Part shown: piece by piece, positions 1 to 11,600 of the stretch
Layout of the letters: each line of letters starts with the position of its first letter
How positions within the stretch are numbered: position 1 is the stretch's first letter
Assembly (NCBI RefSeq): GCF_910592395.1
Contig: NC_088318.1
Span: 14,570,349 to 14,634,348 of the forward strand
DNA: 64,000 bases
Source of the DNA: Lineus longissimus
Lineage: Eukaryota; Nemertea; Pilidiophora; Heteronemertea; Lineidae
Direction: 5' to 3'
The notes under the pieces: generated by a model
Told to the model about the DNA's origin: nothing
The model's database searches: none
The model's input: the letters and a program-made list of their open reading frames with translations, nothing else
Program-made: the position numbers and the translations under genes

Positions 1-1
1 T

Positions 2-2192
2 AGGAGGTATTCTTTTGGTGCTGATTCGGAGCGGCAGCACTCGTCCCGTGGTGTACGGCCGGACACGCTCACGCGTCACGAGTATGCTATGCATTTGTTG
101 ACGTCCGATCACCGCAAACGTGAGTAGGGCAAGTCTGTGGCGTTATTCACACAGGATGTTCATACTGTTCCATTCGTATTATGCTACACAGGCTCCGTCA
201 ATCTCCGAGTTCTGACCGCGTCGCTCGTCGTTATCGGAGATGCAGATGGTCGCTGCCGATCTAAAAAAACAAATAGCGATTGCAGCGCCACTGTGACAGT
301 AGAGGTTGCCTGTAGAAGGTCTTCACTGGTGCAATGAGTAACCTAATTACAATGTACATAGATCACCACCAATCATACCAATTCTCCCTTAAAAAACTTG
401 TCCCATTCCTTCATTTTGTAGAAAACCTAAACAACTCACACCGTGTGCAGCTGAATGGTACCTCTGGTTCGAAGTCCTCTTCAGATTCTTGGTTTGAGAG
501 TTCCACCGAAACGCTACCGCGAAGGCATTCTCTCAACTGGAATCCCACAGGGGAGTATCAAGGCTCCTCATCTAGTCATGCGAGAAAAAACTCCTCCACG
601 GATCCTGGTTTAAGCAGCAGAATTGCATCGGATTCTGAGAGTTCGCCTTCAAGTCATAGCAGTTTTATAAGCATGGATGGACGTCATGACAAACTACTGA
701 AGAATGGGAACTCTAATCATATCAGGAAGAATTTAGGAGTTGGAGCGAAGAGCAGTAAGCCGCACGATGAACCCGAGGGTTCCCTAGGACAAGCTGAAAA
801 TGGCAAACATTCCTGGGCGCCGATCATACCCAGTCAATTGGCTTCGTCGAATCAAAAGTTTGCCGATCTCTCTCACTGTAGGCCTTCGGAAAGCGTGAAG
901 GTAGAGCAACTTCGCGAAAAGGTGAGTGAATGATCTGTATTGGTTGCTCCATTGCGCCTTGTAGTATCGGTACGTTCTACATGGTCAAGAAGATGAGACC
1001 ACTTTATTTATGTTGGTGCGAAATTCTGGCTTTGTGTTCTTAAAAGATAATGAGTGTTGAATCCAAAAATATCGGTCTCACAAGCACCAGTCTGTGTGTT
1101 TTTATTGAAATTTCATGTTTTGACTTGCACCCATCAATTACCTTTTCAGCAACAAATGTTGTGGTCGGAGAAACAGTATCAATATATTTGTCATACAACT
1201 TCAATCAACTTCAAGCAATTGGCACTATTCACAGGACGGGGGGGGGGGGGCAAAACAGCATGCATGGAAAACACATTTTTTGGTGCTTGGTATTGTCTCC
1301 CCCCTCTATAGCTACGGCGCTCATCTGTAATGTATCACTATCAATCCTATTTCCAGCGCCATCGGAGTGGTCGCACTTCCCACAAGGCCGCCGAGGCCCA
1401 TCACGTCAGCTTGACCGCAGAAGCTATGGAAGAATTCAGGGAACTGATCAGGGACCCCTCATTCTGTTTGAGGTAAGATTTATTTCTGATGTATGGTACC
1501 CTATCAACATCTACTTACAAGACAGCAGGACTTAATGATGGTCACGTGAAACACTGTATTACACATATTCCACGACAATAGGGTAATTATTAGGCTCGGT
1601 GCAACCCTTCTGGAATAGATTCTTGTTGTGGAGCTGCTCTTTACAAAGATCATAAATATGGCTATCGCAACATTTACGCATTTTACAAGGGAATGAAGGC
1701 ATACAGGGTAGGGGTGTAGCCCTACATTAATGAGATTCTGACATTTGGCTAACATTTTACTATTTATCGCCTCCCCGTATTTTCTGTTTTAGGTTCGAAT
1801 GTATCCCCGATGTAGTGGGACCGGTGTGCAGCAGAGACTACAAGACACGACGCCGCATGATGGCCCTGGAGCTCCTTCTAAAACAAATGCCAACCATCAA
1901 GAAACAAATCCAAGACCAAGACGCCACCTTCGACCCGTACGAAATGCTCAGCTGCACATACCTCCGTTTGTCGTCAAACAACATCAAAACTTTAGTAGAA
2001 ATGTGCAGAGAGGCCGGGTTGGATGTAGACTATCATCCACACATGGACGAATCTGATCCTAAGTTAAGTCTCACTGGGTCCGTGATCGCGTCCTCAGCTA
2101 TTCCCCAGCGGGTGTCTTCACCCGAAGGTGTCAAAACTTCTCCGCCAACTGAGCAGCAGAATCTTAGAGAGTGTTTTCCTAATGCCGATTAA
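2..2192 (+). CDS. 3' part of an unrecognised four-exon gene (5' end outside window)
   Basis: Exons are 2-119, 422-921, 1357-1472 and 1793-2192, with TAA at 2190-2192. Each intron has GT/AG ends: donors gtgagt at 120 and 922 and gtaaga at 1473; acceptors end at 421, 1356 and 1792. The phases join without a stop, giving about 377 residues; the start lies upstream of the window. The first two thirds are low-complexity and rich in Ser, Asn, His and Gly, with Arg-Arg-His-Ser patches that could be basophilic kinase sites. The last about 115 residues look folded: a helical stretch begins TAEAMEEFRELIRDPSF, then a Cys-containing segment (FECIPDVVGPVCS), an RRRMMALELLLKQ helix, and DPYEMLSCTYLRLSSNN. 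I do not recognise the family and assign no function. The last three exons join cleanly, so this looks like a live gene. Confidence 0.72.
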
Positions 2193-2238
2193 TTGTGGTA
2201 CAGATAGTAGCGTTTATTTGTGTATAGTACACTATCTT

Positions 2239-2244
2239 AATAAA
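2239..2244 (+). terminator. Poly(A) signal AATAAA of the first gene
   Basis: AATAAA lies 47 bases after the stop codon of the unrecognised gene, so the 3' UTR is probably very short. The assignment rests on position only. Confidence 0.55.
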
Positions 2245-3109
2245 TTGCAGAATATGAATATTGCAAGTTGAATTGAAATTCGGTCATGCCAAGCAATTAG
2301 TCTTTTACTAGGAACACTCGGAAAGTGGCAAAATAATAAGCTGTGATATGCGGTAGTGGTGTGCAGCTGCAAATCTCCTATCAAAGAGAATTTATCCCTC
2401 CAGTCGATTGTGACTTTGCCCTCAAATGACCAATTTGGGATGAATGGATGGAGGTGATATTTAAACAGCAGAATATCTACCATACGTGGAAAACAACGTG
2501 ATCTATTGACATAATGACAGTTGATGGCCTGTGCTTTGCAGAATTTTACATAAAGTAATCAAAATATGTATGTTCTTCATCGTCTACTTTATTGCAATAT
2601 ATCTAGACCATAACCGCATCAACAACATGCATCACATCACCTTATAGTGACAGGCATTTAAGTCCAGACAGAACAATGTTCAAACCTTCTCGGATCTTGA
2701 ATCAACAATAAATGCTTTCCCAAGTTTGAAAAAAATGCTGGCAGCTAAACTGTGAGACTGTGAGATTAGTTTCTAAAAACCCAGGGGCGAGCGTAGAAAT
2801 TTCAGATGAAGAGGGTTTACATTATGTATCTGTACAGTCACAGACAGCCACAGCCTTTATAGATTTTCAGTAATTCAGTCATGACTCCAGACTCCTTGTG
2901 GCAGTATATTCTGTTATACATAGTAGCTCGATGACGACCTCATTCACCGTGGTGGATTTTTTAAGGATATTATGGCCAAACTGCGAGCATAAATGATGAT
3001 GGTTTCACGAATCACTCATTTAATGAATGGTAAGGTTTCGGTAAACTTTTTAGTCATCGTAAAATAAGGCCATCCATCATAGGCCAAATACCAACTCGGC
3101 ACCACTATA
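2245..3109. other. Intergenic DNA without a recognisable gene
   Basis: AT-rich sequence between the plus-strand gene ending at 2192 and the 3' end of the minus-strand KIAA0513 orthologue. No ORF with recognisable content or splice structure was seen. Confidence 0.5.
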
Positions 3110-3222
3110 TACAGGTCGCCCTCGTGAATACTGGTATCGGGTGCAATTTTGAAGAGGCCTCTTGGGGTGCCATATATTGCATGTATTATAATTGGCTATT
3201 TACACTCTATGAACAGTGTTAT
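3110..3222 (+). mobile_element. Truncated copy of the 330-380 bp inverted-repeat element (copy 1)
   Basis: It begins at the left terminus TACAGGTCG(C/T)CCTCGTGAATA and follows the family consensus through the GAGGCCTCTTGGGGTGCCAT block to the GAACAGTGTTAT block. There it stops; the right two thirds and the right terminus are missing. Confidence 0.8.
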
Positions 3223-3492
3223 AAACGGATGTCAATACACCAAAGATCAAGTTAAAAAGGCCAAATACAACCAAAACCATTTTCGTTTCAATGTTGCCGA
3301 CATAACTCATTCGAATGCCTTCACCCTGATGCGTTATAGTAATAATCTACAGTTCTATTCCTCGTAGAGTGTATAACAACAGTCACAACATTCATTTGAT
3401 AACTATATTGATATAACAACAGGACTATCACTAGTGAACTTGGCACCATTATTATAAATGGATGGCAATATACCATATCAAGTTTAAAGGCC
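3222..3492 (+). repeat. Pair of related 40-bp direct repeats about 230 bp apart
   Basis: 3222-3262 and 3453-3492 share ATAAA(C/T)GGATG(T/G)CAATA(C/T)ACCA followed by ATCAAGTT(A/T)AAA and GGCC. The first unit starts where element copy 1 breaks off, so the break may mark the boundary of another dispersed repeat. Confidence 0.5.
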
Positions 3493-3532
3493 TGGTGTGT
3501 CTGGTAAGACTTATCTTGACAAACGTGTATGA

Positions 3533-3740
3533 TATACCCCTTAATCTTAATAACTTCACAGTTTTACACCAATCTACAGAGTGAAACTATAGATATCCCC
3601 ATTATCTTATTGACTTCACACAGTTTTACACCAGTTGACAGAGTGAAATCAATAAATATCTCCCTTGATATTTCTTTATCAACTTCACGCAGTTTTACAC
3701 CAATCGATAGAGCATATTCGATATCTCCCTGTTCATAGTT
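3533..3740 (+). repeat. Degenerate tandem repeat, about 3 units of 64-68 bp
   Basis: Three successive units share a core close to AACTTCAC(A/G)CAGTTTTACACCA, then a GA(C/T)AGAG(TG/C)AAA stretch and ATATCTCCC. Cores start near 3551, 3613 and 3680. The units have drifted. Confidence 0.65.
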
Positions 3741-4085
3741 TCACCAACTGAGGAAACCTACTGAGACATTACAATTTTGCCTGGATGTTGCAAATCATGT
3801 TCCTTCTGACCAAGAGCAGTTTTAACTTCGAACTGTGAGAACGCTCGTATAAGTCTCAGTGAAAAGTAAACAAATGGAAATGTTCTGAGGCGGACATTTT
3901 CTTAGCCAAAAGTCCATGATATAGGTTGTACCATCTGTCATCACTTATAAAATCCTTTCGTCACACGTAACACAGTAACTGCCTCAAACACTATTGGTTT
4001 TGATTACCACTGTGGCATTTTACAAATATTACCATAACACATCTACAAATGCATATACATCAAACTAATGACTACTATCACATTA

Positions 4086-4290
4086 TTAAATGAGGACTCG
4101 TATTATGAAATGAGGACCCGCATCACAAAATGCCAACACATGTCCTGAAATGTGGACTCGAGTCATGTATTGGGAACCAGTATCATGGTGACAGGTGTGT
4201 CGTAAAATGTGGTTTCACATCACTAAGTGTGGGCTCCCTTATTTAAAGTACCCTAAGTATGAATATAACATGTCATTGCATCGAAAACAG
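4086..4290 (+). repeat. Degenerate short tandem repeat, period about 20-21 bp
   Basis: Successive units resemble AAATG(A/T)GGACTCG(T/A)(A/G)TCATG. The first four are clear (4088-4167) and later ones fade. No coding meaning is apparent. Confidence 0.5.
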
Positions 4291-5641
4291 TGGACCCACA
4301 CATATCCTTTAGTGAAGATTCTCCTCTCAAGTAATGCTGTTTTAAAAATTTATTTTATTTTTGTCTGGGTGTTGTATGGCCGACATACATGTACTATGGG
4401 TTGTTTGGTGAAGAAAGAATAGATCCAGCCTCAATGATACATTGAAAACTTGGCTTTACGAAGACATCCTATCCAAGTAATTAGATTATCTAACTTGAGA
4501 GTTGTGCACAATAAACTCTTGACACTGTCCCTAACAATCCCCTATCGCGCCAAATGCTAAACCATTGAATTACTAACACTATTATTTACATTCTGAGTCA
4601 AACGTAAATGCTATTGATGAATAAATTATTGCACAAAGTATTTACAAATGATACAAGTTCTTTGCTCGTCTGCTTCCTAAGAGTAATTGAATTTGATAGC
4701 TTTCAAGACGAAATGATCGTCAAATACATTTACATGTACACACATATCTCTACATTACAAGTAACAATACATCCATATACAAGAACAATCGTGAACACAG
4801 TGCACCCTCTACTTATTATTTCAATAGTTATCACCAATGACTATTGGTTTTGTACGGAAAACAATGTCATTATTACGTCAGCTCAGCTCAACAGCAAGGT
4901 GCTCAGTGAAATCATAAACCGATTGACAGACTGTACATGAGCACGAGTGGTGTAACACTGACATTACTTCAGGATTTTGCCATCTGCGGTCTTCTGTATT
5001 TTCTTAGTAAAATTTTTATTCTTATAATGAGGTCTAAGTAAGACCAAAAACTCATTACTTCAAAAAAACCTTCTTAACGAGATAACAACTAAAGAATTTA
5101 CGATTTTCTTCTCAGCAAGAAAATCCTAAAACAGACTTCTTTGGACAACCAACTGTTGTACAGCATGACATGCCGCCCTAAATGCCAACATGATGGTACC
5201 TTAGCCACCCCAAAAAACATCAGTTGAAAGACAGTTATGGAGTATTATCAAAATGTATTTCTAAAGTGTGATGAAAATCATTTCATTAGGACAATGGCAA
5301 TACTTTTTGATATAACCCTTGGTTGACCTTTTTAGAGATATTTTAAGGAGTGATGAAGCGAGCCCATTTTGACAAGGTTAGCATATTCAAATGATGGTTT
5401 TCCCACAGATAACAACATTTACTCCCATTAAAATACTATCATTAGATTATCAAATAAAAACTTAACACTACTTATAAACACTTTGTATACATAAATGCAA
5501 CAGAAGATAATTACTGGCAGATTATGTAATATTCAAAAAGTACAAATGATTTGGCATTTCAATTCCTGGTTAGTGTATACCGTGTTTGAGGCCTCCTGAA
5601 ACATGACAGTTCAGCAGTAAAAACACCTGGCAATGATGGAT
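4291..5641. other. Likely 3' flank or 3' UTR of the KIAA0513 orthologue
   Basis: No gene is seen. The minus-strand stop codon of the KIAA0513 orthologue is at 5642, so this AT-rich stretch probably holds its 3' UTR. TTTATT (AATAAA on the minus strand) occurs near 5014 and again near 4350; I cannot tell which signal is used. Confidence 0.4.
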
Positions 5642-8600
5642 TCACGCAGCCTTGAACTTTGGGTGATCTGAGGTGGATTGCTGACCAACACCAACAAGTG
5701 GTTGCAGCATCCAGTTTTGTTTATTTTCACCATTAGTGTAATGTGGAGATGGGGGTTTAAGGTGTAATAACACACCATTTATGTTTTGGGATATTTCAAA
5801 CAAACTATAGGCCTGGGCTGCCTTGCATACTATTTCGATAAGGTAGCGATATAAGCCGATGAGGCTGTCTTCTTCTATGACCAAAAGAATTTAGGCCGAA
5901 AACTGTTTTTTAAGAAGGTGACTTTAGACAGAAGTGGGCTAAGTTAATGAGTTTATTTTTTATATACATACATACACAGAAACATAGAACATCCAACTAT
6001 TCATTCTTCATCACTAAGGATTTACTATGCAATCCGATACATTTTCAATAAATTTACCTCCTGCTAAAAGTCCCGATAAATTTGAAATATACAATGCTGT
6101 CCTCCACAGATTAAAGGCGTCTTCAGTATCAATACATCCAAGAGTGAAATGTACACATATCCAGGTTTTGAAGTGCATTATTCATGTTAATCAAACTGTG
6201 ACATAGATCGTCCAAAAATGTTATCGAATCTAACATTGTATGAACAAATACTGATATTGTTATAATTTTCCTTTTTATTTATTAAAGATGGATGGCTCAA
6301 ATTTCATGATAAAATTATTATTACTTTTTAAAATCATAGCAGATTTTTCTATACGCAAGACACGAATGTTTAGTTTGGTCGCTTGCCAGTCACCAGATTG
6401 TGATAATTGCTTTGCACTTAGAATGACAAATGACGTCTTGGTTATAGAGGTCTTTCTTTTCTGTCATGGTAAGACAAGGGCTGGCCAAGAAATTCACTCT
6501 TTCCATTTCTCGACATTCTCTCGCAGCATGTGTACCTGTTCTGAAAATATACATTGTAGTAGAAAATCACTCAAGGATTGCAGTAGAAAGATGTAAAATA
6601 TGTCCATGCATTATTCATAATCGTCATTATGCAATAGTTTTAAAGATGGCAACACAAGTGTTTTCCAAACTCGACATTGTTCTCCAGTCGCGATTCTACA
6701 GTCACACAGTGGCAATGATAAAAGCTCACGCTAATAGATGGAGACATCAGCATTTGAACCAAAGGCAGTTGTGCAGATCGGGAAGCACTTTAAGTCCATG
6801 AAAGAGGATTTTTGTTGAAGTTGCTGCAAAGCAGAGTTTCACCCGATTTTATCCTGCTTATCTAGTGATACGTATTTATGCTAGTTTTTCAAGTTGTATT
6901 TAATGATTATTTGACGAGATGCTTATTTCCTAAAGTCAGGAAGACCCAGCTTACCTTCTCTGAGATTGGCTATAGTTGACTGTTTCCTTAGAAACTCAAG
7001 GCACAGATCTTTCTGCAGACCAAACGCCCGCATGTTACACGTGAAAGTTCTGAAAAAACAAGAAAATTAAACTGAGGTTTTTGCAGGAAAGAACTCACAT
7101 TCGAAATAACCTAGACCCTATATATTTTTTGATCCACCAAATGTCTCTGCATGCTACTTTCTCACAACATCATCTGTCATATGAGAACACTGCATCCGAC
7201 AAACTCCCTCCCCAGCTATTGTCTCCACACTCAGAAGATTGGGTTAATCACCTACCCTAACTGTCCAAATGTAATATTCTCCTGGAACTCCTTGTCAGTT
7301 GTTCTCGCCTCCCTGTTGTCTTTCCTGAAAAGAACAGATCAGCTTTTAGCTTTTAGCCATTTGAAATTCTAAAGAAAGTTATTTTTCCATGATTGCAGCA
7401 CTCGAGCAGCAAACTAACACCCTCAAATCAACTTTAATAACTGCATCGCCTCACATACCTACTCTGTATCAAAGTTTCAAGCTCCGATCATCAACATCCT
7501 ACCTTGTGCAAAGTGGTTTGTGTGAGCGTTCGCTCTGTACCGCATCAAAGAATGCAGCATTCCAGAATCGCAGTGACTGCCATATTGGTTGGTCCTTCAG
7601 GTAACTGTACAGGAAATGCTTGTAGCGAACACCTGCATGGCCAGAAGCTGGAAAGGAATGATTGAGAAAAAATATTTATAATTTTGATATTGTTCATTGC
7701 GTGTGAAGGAACCATACTCAAAGGGGGAAGGACGTTATAGAAAAGGCCTAGTCCCAAATCCCGACAGGCCATTTCGGCAAATACCAATACTATTTTTTAC
7801 TTCTCCTGAATTTTCCGAATTCCTACTCGATATGGGTGCCAATCCCTAAAACACTGGCAGTTTTTAGTCCACACTGGTCTTCCGAGAAAGATTCCCGATT
7901 CAGGGTGACCAAGAGTGGGGAAGATATTTCGAGTAACGACAGGCCAGCTCAATCCTTTGTCACTGGTGAAGTGCATCACATCTCTCAAAATTTTGTCTAT
8001 CGTGGCCCATGGTACATTCATTCGATTGGGTACGAGGCCTACACAACCAATTGGTGTCCAGCAGCACCGGCTTAAATGACTCTCAAAACATCTAATGCAG
8101 AAGAACAGAAAGCAAAAAGTATATCAAATCTGTTGGCTTAACATTTTTAGAAGAAGAAAAAAAATAGATTGAAATACAGAAAATAAAAAAGGAAAATTTA
8201 TGAATGAAAAGAAATAAATTGAGTTTGGAAAATTACTTTTGATCACACATGACACCAACACAATCTAATTTTATTGATTAGTTCTTATACGTATCATTAC
8301 AAATTATTAATCAATAAGCCCAGATCTATATATTATATATCCCATTTATCACCACTGATCGAAACTGATCAACCATTGATTCATCTTGGACGTCATATGA
8401 GTTCTATTTTTCACCTTATGGCAACAATTTTGTTTCTGTATTAAAACATGGAGACATGCTCAATGGCTCTGACCACTTCTTCGTGGCACAGTCAATGGTG
8501 TTACTCCAGTCATAACGTTATTTTGCCCCTTACCTTGCAGTTAAAAGATTTCCGGTAAAAATCTAATACACGGCCTATTGTCTAGAAACAAAGCCAGCTC

Positions 8601-11600
8601 GCACCTAGGCCTAAATTCCCTTGTTCTACATCTTATCAAATGGTCATCAGGGCAAATATCTATAACACCGACCCCCACGAAACAGTTTTAACGGGGGTTC
8701 GGTGGCCTAAACTGGCAAGGGCAAGTAAATATTGCAGCAGGATATCTGAAAATCTGCTCTTAAGAAAGGCTTTCACGACTATAGTTAGGATCAAAGGTTA
8801 TGTTTGAAGCGAAAGCCAAAAAAGTGCAATGAATAAAAGAAAAGTAACACTTCATGATTCTAAGATTATATCTAGAAGAAATGTTTAGGAAAGGTGAACG
8901 TGCATGCATGAATCTGGGATACCTTTATCTGTGACAGCAAGGTTAAGGCCATCACAATCAGGCTGCAATGCTGAAAGTAAACACTACTAACTATTAAACA
9001 AACAAATCACAAATACTACAGTTTAACATCACATTACTAAAAATCACAAATACTATAGTCTTATTACTAAAAAGTAAAAGTGTGAAAAAGAAACTTAATT
9101 TTTTATAACCAAAATGATGTATTTTTGCTACTTAAAATAAGATTTTTAAATGTGTTTTTTGTTCGTTCTGATTTCCAAGATGATGTGTCTACTAAAATAC
9201 CATAGCTGGAACCAGTCCTGATGCAAAAAATCACTGAAATGTTTATCCAGCAGGTAATTCCACATTGCAAAACACAGTCACTTAGATATACAGGTCGTCC
9301 TCGTGAATATCGGTATCGGGTGCAATTTTGAAGAGGCCTCTTGGGGTGCCATATATTGCATGCATTATAATTGGCTATTTATACTCCATGAACAGTGTTA
9401 TTTAAATGTTATTGTTTGCACAGGTCGTCACAGTCATTGGCTTAAGCCACAACAGCAGGTATTTCTAATATTTTGTTTGTCAATGTTCCAGGGCGGTATG
9501 AGAAGTGGCGCTCTGCAGATTATGCATGACAAGCCACAATAAAGGCGGGAGCAGGGCCTACTTGGTCCTACTGGTACCCTCTTGTGGACCTCCGAAATGT
9601 ATGATCCTACTTTTATAGTAGTACACAAAGGATAGGCTACCGGTATTCACGAGGACATCCCATAGTTACATAAGCTGTCATCAGTACATGTGCATTTAGT
9701 GTACATGTGGTTTGAGTTTAACAATAATGCACACATTTTGAACACAGCCAACGACTCCAACCTCACAGCTGAAATCCAATGCTCTGTTTATCGGCATCTA
9801 GTCGCCATGGACTCCATCCTCTTACAAGGGGCAATACAGGGAAATACAGGGAAGAACTGTTTTTTTGCCATAAGGGATGAAAATCCGCTGAGCTTTGTGT
9901 CAGCATTCGCGACTCCAGTCCTTGCTTTGGGCACCATCACCAAAAGGTCAAAGATAAATCAGATTGCAAAACAAGAAACACAGAAGCAAAACGAAAGAGA
10001 AACGTCGACTAAAAATGACAAAACATCAGAGTATTACTAAAACCACCGAAAGTGCTACGATTATTTCTTTGAGGTGACTCTCTTGGTGGAAGTGGGCATC
10101 AATAATCTATCCGAAATTAGTAACCACCTGAAGCAGTGGCAGAAAACTGGATTACTGGCCACCGGCTTTAACGATTTTCTGCCATATCAACCTAACTTGG
10201 CCACCAGATAAGACCAGCTTTTTAAAAGTACCGCCAGAGAATATTTAGAGGCGATATTTTTGTGTTACTGGTGGAAGATAGATCCATTTGTATGAATATT
10301 TATGATTGCTCAATCCTGGCCGTCAACATAAGTAAGGATCGAGATTCTGTCTGGGGGCATTAACTATTTCCGTATGTAGGAGTGGACTCACTGTTTAGCA
10401 TGACAGACCAAGCACACATAAAGATACAGAGACAATTTACAGTATATTCAAAAGTAACATCCCTCACTGCATGCAACATAATGTTTTCAGTGCATATTTG
10501 TATGCACCTACCACATGCAATGTAACTATACGATATTGTTGACTTATGCACAAGTAAACATATACCAAAACTTTGGATTCTTTTGACAAAACAGTAAAGG
10601 ATGAACATACCAATCAGAAGACAGAACTTGGAACTGGCACAGAAAATGGGAATTATACAAGAACCAAGTTACCATCACACCACCACCATTATAATCTTAA
10701 CTTTCATCACAATGCATAACCATTACCGACAGCACCTTTGTCACCACGCACATTTTTGCACATTTATTTAAAATGACAACCTACCGTTGAAAACACGGAA
10801 ACTGACATCTACAGTAAAAAGGATGTCATCTATAAGGACATTGAATCAATTTGTTTCTAACCAAGGCATATTCATGCATATCCCTAACTGGAACAAAAGC
10901 TGGAAACTTGCTGGAAACTTGCTCATGAAACATGATGTATCTGAGTGAAGAGTCAAACAGAAATTAAACTGCAAGCAAATATTACTCTTGGTTGGATAGT
11001 CCCACAAGTTTTTCAGCCATCATGATGATCTTCCTGCCATGACATCAGAGCAAAACACACTAAGTTTCACCCAATATGCGACTTTTTTTCACGACAGCTT
11101 TATCGATACTTCTTTGTTGGTGGTTCATAGTGCCATCTTTGATGTCTGGATGTTTATAGCCACATTGCGGCAGAGTGAGCAGTACCAAGATTTGTTAGTA
11201 AATGAAATAGCCAGTAGCTATGTGCTCACCCCTAAAAAGCAGATCACACGAGCCTTATAAAGCTTTCGATTCTTATCTGTCTGGTCATAAAGAGTCGGTA
11301 AATGTCAAAATCTTTCTAACAGAGTGCTAAACTTGTTCAATTTAGTGATCTCTGATAAGATTCTTTGGACAAATAATGACAAAAGGTGCCACTATCGGTG
11401 GGATGAGGGGGTGACCTCGATCTGTGACCTTGAAGAGTAGGTCAGTTGAAACTTTTTTGAGAATGTGTTAGATTGTGTATTTGCAAAAACTGCTCACAAA
11501 AATGTCACTGTTTTTTTAATAGAAAATCAAAAATTTGCAAAAAAGCCTACTGATTACACAAAATTAGTAATTTTTTTGAATATACAGTCATGCATTAACC

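Noticed and set aside
3533-3740. CRISPR-like appearance of spaced repeats
   Set aside because: The repeats are degenerate tandem units with related spacers in an intron-bearing animal genome, with no cas genes.
6466-6801. 111-codon plus-strand ORF in the last KIAA0513 intron
   Set aside because: No recognisable domain, no splice sites and antisense to a well-supported gene.
9303-9542. A repeated small ORF beginning MN(T/I)GIGC(H/N)[10 protein letters not shown], seen in several places (for example 20653, 23031, 32504)
   Set aside because: It is the translation of the left half of the inverted-repeat element, recurring only because the element recurs. It breaks in several copies and has no start or regulatory context of its own.
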